Shown here one piece after another: positions 41,785 through 48,929 of a stretch of DNA of 64,000 nt. The position numbers and the translations under genes are program-made. The first letter of the stretch is position 1. Every line of letters begins with the position of its first letter. Origin of the DNA: Acidobacteriota bacterium (GTDB lineage Bacteria; Acidobacteriota; Thermoanaerobaculia; UBA5066; Gp7-AA6); assembly GCA_027307335.1 (NCBI GenBank), contig DAHUXD010000014.1:1-64000 (forward strand). The letters are read 5' to 3'. Below the pieces are notes generated by a model that saw nothing but the letters and a program-made list of their open reading frames with translations, was not told the origin of the DNA and searched no databases.

Positions 41785-43473
41785 ATGCTCCAGGGCCTCT
41801 CGGTCTCTCCCGGTGTCGCCGTCGGCCGCGCCGTGATCCTGCGGTTCGGACGGATGCCTTCGTTCCGGCGACCGGTCGCGGCCGAGGAGCTCGAGCGGGA
41901 GGAGCGGCGCCTGCGGCGGGCCGCGGGTCGCGCCGCCGAGGACCTCGCGAGGCACTCGCGAGAGGCGAAGGGCGACATGGGCTCGGAGCTCGCCGCGATC
42001 CTCGAGGCGCACAGCCTGATCGCGACCGACGAGACCTACCTCGGCGCGATCACCGAGCGCATCCGCCGCGAGCGCGTCAACGCCGAGTGGGCGCTCTCGG
42101 AAGTCACGCGGGAGCTCGGGCAGCGGCTGGCCGCCGCGGACTCCGCCGCGATGCGCGAGCGCGAGGCCGACATCGCCGACGTGGCGCGCGAGATCGCGGC
42201 CCAGCTCTCGGGCGGCGCGCGGCCGGGTCCGGGCGAGCTGCCGAGGGGATCGATTCTCGTGGCCGACGAGCTCTCTCCGGTCGACGCCGCCCGGCTCGAC
42301 CCCCGGAGGGTTCGGGCCCTCGCGCTCGAGCGCGGCGGCCCTACGTCGCACGCCTCGATCATCGCCCGCTCGTTCGGCCTGCCCGCCGTCGTCGGCATTC
42401 CGGAGCTGTGCGAGGCGGTGCCCCCCGACGGGCCGATCATCGTCGACGGCGACCGCGGCCTCGTCGACATTGCCCCGACCCGACAGCGCCTGCGGCGGAG
42501 CCTCGTCCGCGTGCGGGAGGACCGCGAGCGCAGCCGGCGCCTGCGCGGACGCGCGGGCCGCGCCGCCGTCACCGCCGACGGTCTCGCGATCGCGGTGCGG
42601 GCAAACCTGGAGCTCCCCGAGGAGATCCCGGCGCTCGAGCGCTTCCCGGCCGAGGGTATCGGCCTCTTCCGGTCCGAATTCCTCTACCTCCGAGCGCTGC
42701 CGCGCTCGCCGGGCGTCGAGGAACAGCGCGCCGCCTACGAGCAGCTGCTCCGCGCCGCGGCGCCGCACCCGGTCGTCGTGCGGACCTACGACCTCGGCGG
42801 CGAGAAGGGCATCGCTCCCGCGCCGGGCGAGAACCCGGCATTGGGACTGCGCGGGATCCGCTACTGCCTCGCGCACCCCGAGCTCTTCGAGGAGCAGCTG
42901 ACGGCGTTGTGCCTCGCGGCGCGGGCCGGCGCGCTCCGCATCCTGCTGCCGATGGTGAGTTCGCTCTCCGAGCTCCGCGAGGCCCGCACGGTGCTGCAGC
43001 GCGTCGCCGCCCGGACCGGGCTCGCACAGATGCCGCCGGTCGGCGTGATGATCGAGGTGCCCTCGGCAGCGCTCCTGGCCGATCGACTCGCCCGGGAGGC
43101 CGACTTCTTCTCGATCGGCACGAACGACCTCGCCCAGTACACGCTCGCCGTGGACCGGGCGAACCGCGACGTGTCCCCGCTGTATCGGCCTCTGCATCCG
43201 GCCGTGCTCCGCCTGATCCAGCTCGTCGTCGATGCGGGCCGCGCGGCGGGGCGGCCCGTCGCCGTCTGCGGCGAGCTCGCGGCCGATCACGCCGGCGCGG
43301 CCGCGCTCATCGGCCTCGGAATCACGGACCTCTCGGTGACGCCGGTCGCGATCCCCGATCTGAAGGACTACATCTCGACGCTCGACGCGGCCCGGGCCCG
43401 CGGCCTCGTCCAGCGGGCGCTCGAGGCGACCGAGGCCGCGGAAGTCGAGCGGATCTTCGGAGGTGCGGCATGA
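41785..43473 (+). CDS. ptsI: PTS enzyme I (phosphoenolpyruvate-protein phosphotransferase)
   Basis: 562 residues. Opens LQGLSVSPGVAVGRAVIL. The phospho-His is in GGPTSHASIIARSFGLPAVV (about residue 190). PEP-binding region FRSEFLYL, RTYDLGGEK, GIRYCLAHPELF, SIGTNDLAQYTLAVDR, and the catalytic Cys in AVCGELAAD (about 495). Starts the phosphorelay EI to HPr to EIIA. Ends in an ATGA overlap with the cupin gene. Confidence 0.96.
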   Translation: MLQGLSVSPGVAVGRAVILRFGRMPSFRRPVAAEELEREERRLRRAAGRAAEDLARHSREAKGDMGSELAAILEAHSLIATDETYLGAITERIRRERVNAEWALSEVTRELGQRLAAADSAAMREREADIADVAREIAAQLSGGARPGPGELPRGSILVADELSPVDAARLDPRRVRALALERGGPTSHASIIARSFGLPAVVGIPELCEAVPPDGPIIVDGDRGLVDIAPTRQRLRRSLVRVREDRERSRRLRGRAGRAAVTADGLAIAVRANLELPEEIPALERFPAEGIGLFRSEFLYLRALPRSPGVEEQRAAYEQLLRAAAPHPVVVRTYDLGGEKGIAPAPGENPALGLRGIRYCLAHPELFEEQLTALCLAARAGALRILLPMVSSLSELREARTVLQRVAARTGLAQMPPVGVMIEVPSAALLADRLAREADFFSIGTNDLAQYTLAVDRANRDVSPLYRPLHPAVLRLIQLVVDAGRAAGRPVAVCGELAADHAGAAALIGLGITDLSVTPVAIPDLKDYISTLDAARARGLVQRALEATEAAEVERIFGGAA

Positions 43474-43823
43474 GGACGGTCCCGAAGCCCTGGGGCAGCG
43501 AGCTCATCTTCGCGGAGAACGAGCGCTACGCCGGCAAGCTCCTGCGCATCTCGGCCGGTCAGTCGCTGTCGCTGCAGTACCATGAAAGGAAGGACGAGAC
43601 GATCTACGTTCTCGCCGGAGAGGTCGTGCTCGACGTGGAAGAGGACGGCGCGATGCGCGAGCGGCGGTTGAGTGAGGGCGAGGCGTATCGGATCCGGCCC
43701 GGAGTCCGCCACCGCATGCGGGCGGATTCGGACTGCACGCTGCTCGAGGTCTCCTCGCCCGAGCTGACCGACGTCGTGCGGCTCGAGGATCGGTACGGGC
43801 GAGCCGGGACGACGGAGCCATGA
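43470..43823 (+). CDS. Cupin, mannose-6-phosphate isomerase type II-like
   Basis: 117 residues, one cupin domain. KPWGSELIFAENERYAGKLL, SLQYHERKDETIYVLAGEV (metal-binding His/Glu motif) and RIRPGVRHRMRAD (second His) resemble the C-terminal domain of GMP/mannose-6-phosphate isomerases. It may bind or isomerise a sugar phosphate, but the small size also fits a sensor. It lies directly after ptsI in an ATGA overlap. Confidence 0.8.
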   Translation: MRTVPKPWGSELIFAENERYAGKLLRISAGQSLSLQYHERKDETIYVLAGEVVLDVEEDGAMRERRLSEGEAYRIRPGVRHRMRADSDCTLLEVSSPELTDVVRLEDRYGRAGTTEP

Positions 43824-44530
43824 AGCCATCCTGCATTTCGGATCTCGGGTTTCGAACGGGCGCCTGGGCCGTCACGCTGATGGCCGCGGCGGCGGTGGCG
43901 ATGGCCCAGGCTCCGGCCCGGACGCCGACACCGGCTCCGAGGCTCTCAGGCGGTTTCGGCCGCCCGCGCCATACGCCGCCACCCACTCCCGCCTCGGAGG
44001 CGGGCGGGCAGGCCTTTTCCGACGTCGTCAGCGCGGCCCGCACGGCCTCGGGAAGCCCGTCGGAGAAGAGCACGCTCACGATCGACAACCGGTCCCTCGT
44101 CAAGAATCCGTCCAAGGGCAAACTGACGACCGGCCGGGTTTCGACGGCGCCCGCCCACCCCGCCCCGACCGCCGCTCCCGCGACCCATCCGGCTGCCGCG
44201 GCTGCGACGCCCGGTCCCGCCGCCGAATCGGCCGGCGCTCCCGGGACCGAGGCCGAGTGGAAGGCCATCGCCGCGAATGCCCGCAAGCGCGTCGCGGACG
44301 ACAAGGCGCACGTCGACGAGCTCTCCGCGGCGACCAAGAAGCTCGAGAACGACTTCTACGCGTGGGACGACGGCCAGTACCGCGATCGGGTGATCAAGCC
44401 CGCGTGGGATCGGTCCAGGACGGACCTCGAGACCGCCAAGCAGGAGCTCGCCGAGGCCGAGAAGGATCTCGCGGACCTGCCGGAAAGGGCCCGGAAGGCC
44501 GGAGCGCTGCCGGGATGGATCCGGGAATGA
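43820..44530 (+). CDS. Secreted Ala/Pro-rich coiled-coil protein, unknown
   Basis: 236 residues, ATGA overlap with the cupin gene. A signal-peptide-like segment (about 13-30, GAWAVTLMAAAAVAMAQA) is followed by a long Pro/Thr/Ala linker. The C-terminal 100 residues form a charged coiled coil (ARKRVADDKAHVDELSAA, DLETAKQELAEAEKDLADLP). No family recognised. Probably periplasmic. Its coupling between the PTS genes and miaB may be incidental. Confidence 0.6.
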   Translation: MKPSCISDLGFRTGAWAVTLMAAAAVAMAQAPARTPTPAPRLSGGFGRPRHTPPPTPASEAGGQAFSDVVSAARTASGSPSEKSTLTIDNRSLVKNPSKGKLTTGRVSTAPAHPAPTAAPATHPAAAAATPGPAAESAGAPGTEAEWKAIAANARKRVADDKAHVDELSAATKKLENDFYAWDDGQYRDRVIKPAWDRSRTDLETAKQELAEAEKDLADLPERARKAGALPGWIRE

Positions 44531-45873
44531 AATCTCCGAACGGGTCCGCCGCGGAGCTCCCGACTTACCGCGTCGAGACGTGGGGCTGCCAGATGAACGT
44601 CCTCGACGGCCAGCGCATGGCCGGCCAGCTCGAGGCGCGCGGGATGCGCCGCGCCGGAGACGGCGAGGAGGCGAGGATCCTCCTCCTCAACACCTGCATG
44701 GTGCGGGAGAAGGCGGAATCGAAAGTCTACAGTGCGCTCGGAGTGATCGCCCGGCGCAAGCAGGAGGACCCGGAGCTCGTCGTGGGCGTGACGGGCTGCG
44801 TCGCCCAGGTCTCCGGCGAGGAGATGCTCGAGCGCGCGCCGTGGGTCGACTTCGTCGCCGGCACCGGCCACGTCGAGGAGATCGGGGATCTCGTCGACCG
44901 GGCGCGGCGCGAGCGGCGGCAGGCGCTCGCGCTGGAGCTCCCCGAGGAGGATCCGGTCTACCAGTTCCGGGAGATCGCCCGCGACTCCGCCTTCCAGGCC
45001 TACGTGACGGTCATCGAAGGGTGCGACCAGTTCTGCACCTTCTGCGTGGTTCCGTTCACGCGGGGCAGAGAGCGTTGCCGGGCAACGGACGAGATCCTGT
45101 CCGAGCTCGCCCACCTCGCCGCCACGGGCTACACGGAGGTCACGCTCCTCGGCCAGACCGTCAATGCGTATCGCGACCCGGAGACCGGCTCGGGCCTAGG
45201 CGAGCTGCTGCGCCGGGCCGCCCGGGTGCCGGGACTCCGGCGGGTGCGCTTCCTGACGTCCCACCCGCGGCTGGTGGACGACGACCTGACGGCGGCGATC
45301 GCCGACGGGGGTCCGATCGCGCCGTACTTCCACCTCCCGGCGCAGTCGGGAGCGGACCGCGTCCTCGGGAGGATGAAGCGCCGGTACACGGCGGCCGAGT
45401 ACCTCCGCACGATCGAAGGGATCCGGCGGGCCGTCCCGGACATCGCGATCTCCTCCGACTTCATCGTCGGGTTCCCCGGCGAAACGGAGGGGGAGTTCCA
45501 GGCGACTCTCGACCTGGTTCGTGAGGTCCGGTTCTCGAACGTCTTCGGCTTCCGCTACTCCCGCCGGGCCGGTACCGCGGCCGCCCGCTGGGCTTCGGAC
45601 GCCGAGATCCCGGATGAGGTGGCGAGGGAGCGGCTCGCCCGCCTCCTGGACCTCCAGACGGCGCTGCAGCGGGAGACCAACGAAGGGCTGGTCGGACGGG
45701 AGTTCGAGGTCCTCGTGGAAGCGGAGGAGAAGGGCAAGAGTCGCGGGAGGACTCCCTGCAACCGGATCGTCCACGTGGAGGACGGGCCGGGGCGAGTGGG
45801 TCCCGGCGAATACGTGCGGGTGAGGATCGAGCGCGGGCTGCCGAACTCGCTGATCGGGAAGCTGGCCGAATAG
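44527..45873 (+). CDS. miaB: tRNA-2-methylthio-N6-isopentenyladenosine synthase MiaB
   Basis: 448 residues from the ATG in ATGA overlap (ATG 44515 would add 4 residues). Radical-SAM methylthiotransferase for A37 of tRNAs. The N-terminal UPF0004 domain has cluster cysteines in TWGCQMN (C20), LLNTCMV and TGCVAQ. The radical-SAM CxxxCxxC is EGCDQFCTFCVVPFTRG (about 165-172). LLGQTVNAYRD is characteristic of MiaB rather than RimO or MtaB. A TRAM domain ends the protein (NRIVHVEDG, GEYVRVRIERGLPNSLIG). Confidence 0.95.
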   Translation: MKSPNGSAAELPTYRVETWGCQMNVLDGQRMAGQLEARGMRRAGDGEEARILLLNTCMVREKAESKVYSALGVIARRKQEDPELVVGVTGCVAQVSGEEMLERAPWVDFVAGTGHVEEIGDLVDRARRERRQALALELPEEDPVYQFREIARDSAFQAYVTVIEGCDQFCTFCVVPFTRGRERCRATDEILSELAHLAATGYTEVTLLGQTVNAYRDPETGSGLGELLRRAARVPGLRRVRFLTSHPRLVDDDLTAAIADGGPIAPYFHLPAQSGADRVLGRMKRRYTAAEYLRTIEGIRRAVPDIAISSDFIVGFPGETEGEFQATLDLVREVRFSNVFGFRYSRRAGTAAARWASDAEIPDEVARERLARLLDLQTALQRETNEGLVGREFEVLVEAEEKGKSRGRTPCNRIVHVEDGPGRVGPGEYVRVRIERGLPNSLIGKLAE

Positions 45874-45895
45874 ACCGGGGCGCTGGGAGGGCGGA

Positions 45896-46378
45896 ATGAT
45901 CAAGATGGAAATCAAGGGCCTTCTCATGGATCCCGTCTCGAACATGCCGGTCGTCATCCTCCGGGACACCGAGAAGGGCCACTTCCTGCCGATCTGGGTC
46001 GGTCTGTTCGAGGCGAACGCGATCGCCCTCGAGATGGAGAAGGTGGCGACGCCCCGGCCGATGACCCACGATCTCCTCAAGAACGTCCTCGCCGAGCTCG
46101 ACGCGAGGGTCGAGCGCGTCGTCATCAACGACCTCCGCGAGAACACGTTCTTCGCCCGCATTCACCTCGCTCGCAGGGACGGCAATCTCTCGATCGACAG
46201 CCGGCCGAGCGACGCGATCGCGCTCGCGCTCCGCTCCCAGGCCGAGATCTTCGTCGAGGAGGAGGTCCTCGAGAAGAGCCGGACGCTCCACGCGGAGGGC
46301 TCGGAACAGGATCCCGACCGCCTCCGGAAGTGGCTCGAGGAAGCGAGCCCGGACGAGCTCGGCAAGTACCGCATGTAA
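45896..46378 (+). CDS. Bifunctional nuclease (DUF151) family protein
   Basis: 160 residues, Shine-Dalgarno GGGAGG before the ATG. MDPVSNMPVVILRDTEKGHFLPIWVGLFEANAIALEM and RPMTHDLLKNVLAELDARVE are typical of DUF151, and IDSRPSDAIALALR is its hallmark. Family members include plant and mycobacterial RNA/DNA nucleases, some stress-induced. Last gene of the long priA-to-here run. Confidence 0.88.
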   Translation: MIKMEIKGLLMDPVSNMPVVILRDTEKGHFLPIWVGLFEANAIALEMEKVATPRPMTHDLLKNVLAELDARVERVVINDLRENTFFARIHLARRDGNLSIDSRPSDAIALALRSQAEIFVEEEVLEKSRTLHAEGSEQDPDRLRKWLEEASPDELGKYRM

Positions 46379-46427
46379 TTCGCCTCGACGCGAAATTCGC
46401 GCGGCTCCCGCGCGCGAAGGCGCGTTG

Positions 46428-46433
46428 TACACT
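46428..46433 (+). promoter_or_regulatory. Candidate -10 box (TACACT) for parAB
   Basis: TACACT is followed by eight bases and the GTG start of parA, so the message would be leaderless. A weak inverted repeat (AATTCGC / GCGAAATT, about 46377-46397) lies just upstream and may end the preceding transcript. Confidence 0.45.
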
Positions 46434-46441
46434 CGGGCCTC

Positions 46442-47197
46442 GTGATCATCTCCATCACCAATCAGAAGGGCGGTGTGGGCAAGACGACCACCGCCATCAA
46501 CCTCGCCGCCGCGCTCGCCCAGAAGGGCATGAAGACCCTGCTGATCGACCTCGATCCGCAGGGCAACAGCACGATGTCGTATCTCGAACGCCGCTCGATC
46601 GAGAAGTCGATGTTCGACGTCCTCGTCGAGCCCGAGACGAAGCTGCGCGACATCATCCGGCCCTCGGGAATGAAGAACCTCGATATCGCTCCCGCGCGCA
46701 TCTCGCTCGCGAAGGTCGAATCGAAGCTCCTCGGCGAGATCGACGGGCACTTCCGCCTGCGCGAAAAGATCGACGCGGTGCGCCGCTCCTACGACGCCAT
46801 CCTGATCGACACGCCCCCGACCCTGGGCATGACCACCGTCAACGCGATGGTGGCCTCCACCCATGTCCTGATCCCGATTCAGTCCTCCTATTTCGCACTC
46901 GAGGGCACGGACGACCTCCTCGAGACGATCGACAAGATCAAGGCCCGCCCGAACCCGAACCTCCAGATCCTGGGCGTCGTCATCACGCTCCACGACAAAC
47001 GCACGGTGCTCGGCAAGGACGTCTACAAGCAGATCGCCGGCGTGTTCGGCAAGAAGATCTTCAAGACGACCATCTCGAAGAGCGTGCGGCTCGAGGAGAG
47101 CCCCGCGCACCAGGAGTCGATTTTCACATTCGCGCCGCGGTCGAGCGGCGCCGCCGAGTACTACTCCCTGTCCGAGGAGGTGCTTTCCCGTGTCTAA
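46442..47197 (+). CDS. parA: Chromosome partitioning ATPase ParA/Soj
   Basis: 251 residues, GTG start. The deviant Walker A SITNQKGGVGKTTTAINLA starts at residue 4; there is no N-terminal helix-turn-helix, so it is the chromosomal Soj-like type. LIDLDPQGNSTMSYL, ILIDTPPTLGMTTVNA and LGVVITLHDKRTVLGKDV are conserved. Overlaps parB by 8 nt. No parS-like palindrome was recognised nearby. Confidence 0.92.
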   Translation: MIISITNQKGGVGKTTTAINLAAALAQKGMKTLLIDLDPQGNSTMSYLERRSIEKSMFDVLVEPETKLRDIIRPSGMKNLDIAPARISLAKVESKLLGEIDGHFRLREKIDAVRRSYDAILIDTPPTLGMTTVNAMVASTHVLIPIQSSYFALEGTDDLLETIDKIKARPNPNLQILGVVITLHDKRTVLGKDVYKQIAGVFGKKIFKTTISKSVRLEESPAHQESIFTFAPRSSGAAEYYSLSEEVLSRV

Positions 47198-48032
47198 GCG
47201 CCGCGGCCTTCCCGCCGAATCTCACATGAAGCACGACGCCCACTTCGTCGACTCTCTCTCGGAGCGTTTCGGAGCGTCCATCGGCCGCAACATTCCGATC
47301 GAGGACATCGAGACGAACCCGGAGCAGCCGCGCCGGAGCGTCGGCGACCTGACGGAGCTCCGCATGTCGATCGAGTCGAAAGGCGTGCTCGAGCCGCTGC
47401 TCGTCCAGCCGACGAGCGAGGGCCGGTTCCGGATCATCGCGGGGGAGCGTCGGTTCCGCGCGGCGATGGAGGCGGGCCTCTCGGAGGTACCCTGCATCGA
47501 GCTCGACGTTCCCGAAAACGAGGCGATGGAGATCGCACTGATCGAGAACCTGCATCGGCGCGATCTCCATCCGTTCGAAGAGGCGATGGGCTACTCCGTG
47601 CTCGCCGAGACGCACGGCTACACGCAGCAGCAGATCGCGGCGACGATCGGAAAGTCGCGCGTCTCGATCACCGAGTCGCTCTCGCTGCTTCAGATTCCGG
47701 AGAAGCTCCGCGACAAATGTCGGCGCGCCGACATCGACGCGCGCTCCGTCCTTCTCGAGATCGCGCGCCTCGGTGACCCGCACCAGATGGAAGAGGCGAT
47801 CGCGCAGGTCGTCTCCGGGTCGACGCGCGACGATCTGCGCGAGCAGAAGAAAAGCGGCGCGACGGGGAAGCCGAAGGCGAAGGCATTCACGTTCGTCTTC
47901 AGACCGAAGGACGGTCCGTTCAAGATCAACGTCTCCTTCCAGAAGTCGCGTGTCCAGCGCGACGAGTTGATCGACGCGCTCAAGCAGGTGCTCCGTCAGC
48001 TCGAGTCGGGCGAGCTGCCGTTGAAGCGCTAG
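47190..48032 (+). CDS. parB: Chromosome partitioning protein ParB
   Basis: 280 residues, GTG start inside the end of parA. IPIEDIETNPEQPRRSVGDL, the CTP-binding/hydrolysis segment IAGERRFRAAMEAG, ALIENLHRRDLHPFEEA and the helix-turn-helix YTQQQIAATIGKSRVSITESL are the canonical ParB blocks. The C-terminal part is basic and differs from the usual dimerisation domain. It would load at parS sites elsewhere. Confidence 0.92.
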   Translation: MSKRRGLPAESHMKHDAHFVDSLSERFGASIGRNIPIEDIETNPEQPRRSVGDLTELRMSIESKGVLEPLLVQPTSEGRFRIIAGERRFRAAMEAGLSEVPCIELDVPENEAMEIALIENLHRRDLHPFEEAMGYSVLAETHGYTQQQIAATIGKSRVSITESLSLLQIPEKLRDKCRRADIDARSVLLEIARLGDPHQMEEAIAQVVSGSTRDDLREQKKSGATGKPKAKAFTFVFRPKDGPFKINVSFQKSRVQRDELIDALKQVLRQLESGELPLKR

Positions 48033-48053
48033 CCTCTCCGCCTCCCGGGGCAC

Positions 48054-48850
48054 ATGCCCGAGGTCGCCGCGCTCGCCCTCGAGAACTTCCGCCTTCACGC
48101 GATCTTCCCTTCGCGCGGAATTCCGGGGGCTCGAATCGAAGAGTCCCGCGCGCTGACGTGGCTCGACTCCGGACTCGACACCGACACGCTCAACCTCGTC
48201 CTCGGCTCCCGTCTCGACGCGGGATCCGTGCCGGCGCGAGCGAACGAAGTCGTCGCGCATTTCGAGCGGGTTCACCGCCCGTTCTCGTGGTGGGTGTCGC
48301 CGGGCGACGAGCCCGAGGATCTCGGCGAACGCCTGACCGCCGAGGGACTCGCGTTAGAGGAATGGGAGCTCGCGATGTCGTGCCCGCTCGATCGGCTGCG
48401 GCCGGCCCCGCCCGTTCCGGGGCTCGAGATCCAGAGGGTCGCCACCGTCGAAGCGCTCGCCGTCTTCGCCCGTATCAGCGCGGAGAACTGGACGCCGGCC
48501 GACGCGCTCGTCGAGCGCTACTACGCGCGGGCGTCAGACCGGCTCCTCGAGACCGTCTCACCCCTTCGCTCTACCTCGCCCGGCGGGAGGGGACCGCCGT
48601 CGCCGCGGTCGAGATCGCCGCGAGCGCCGGCACTCTCGGCGTCTACAACCTCTCCACGCGCCTCGCGCATCGTCGCGCCGGCGTCGGCGGCGCACTCCTG
48701 TCGGAGGTCCTCCGGGGGCAGTGGGCGGAGACCGGAGCGTCAGTCGCGGTGCTCCAGGCGGCGCCAGCGGCCTCGGGCCTGTACCGGCGCCTGGGGTTCG
48801 AGGAGTTCGGCCGTATCGCGGAATTCAAGCCTGGACGCAATGTCCGATAA
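48054..48850 (+). pseudogene. GNAT acetyltransferase gene broken by a -1 frameshift
   Basis: The first part (48054 to about 48555) encodes HAIFPSRGIPGARI ... SAENWTPADALVERYYARAS, typical of the N-terminal half of GNAT enzymes fused to an unknown module. The sense then continues one frame over from about 48560 to TAA 48850: LYLARREGTAVAAVEIA, NLSTRLAHRRAGVGGALLSE (acetyl-CoA loop) and LYRRLGFEEFGRIAEF. Neither frame alone gives a full acetyltransferase. One base appears to be missing in ACCGTCTCACCCCTTCGCTC (48550-48569). Either a real inactivation or a sequencing/assembly error. Confidence 0.8.
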
Positions 48851-48867
48851 GATATATTATGTAAAAT
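48832..48867 (+). promoter_or_regulatory. AT-rich promoter region ahead of lptFG
   Basis: TGGACG (48832-48837), 17-nt spacer, TATTAT (48855-48860), with an overlapping TATATT and TAAAAT nearby. The A/T run at 48845-48873 is the most AT-rich stretch in the window. A second possible promoter (TTTACT 48892-48897, 17 nt, CACTAT 48915-48920) ends nine bases before ATG 48930. Confidence 0.5.
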
Positions 48868-48929
48868 AGCAATTCCGGCGGGCGGGCCGCCTTTACTTCG
48901 GGCCTTTCGCTCTGCACTATCGATCCGCA

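Noticed and set aside
46380-48053. parS site near parAB
   Set aside because: No palindrome close to the GTTTCACGTGAAAC consensus was seen around parA/parB; CACGTGAG inside rnpB does not fit.
48545-48575. Programmed -1 frameshift in the GNAT gene
   Set aside because: No slippery heptamer or downstream pseudoknot is apparent; a plain one-base deletion or sequencing error is simpler.
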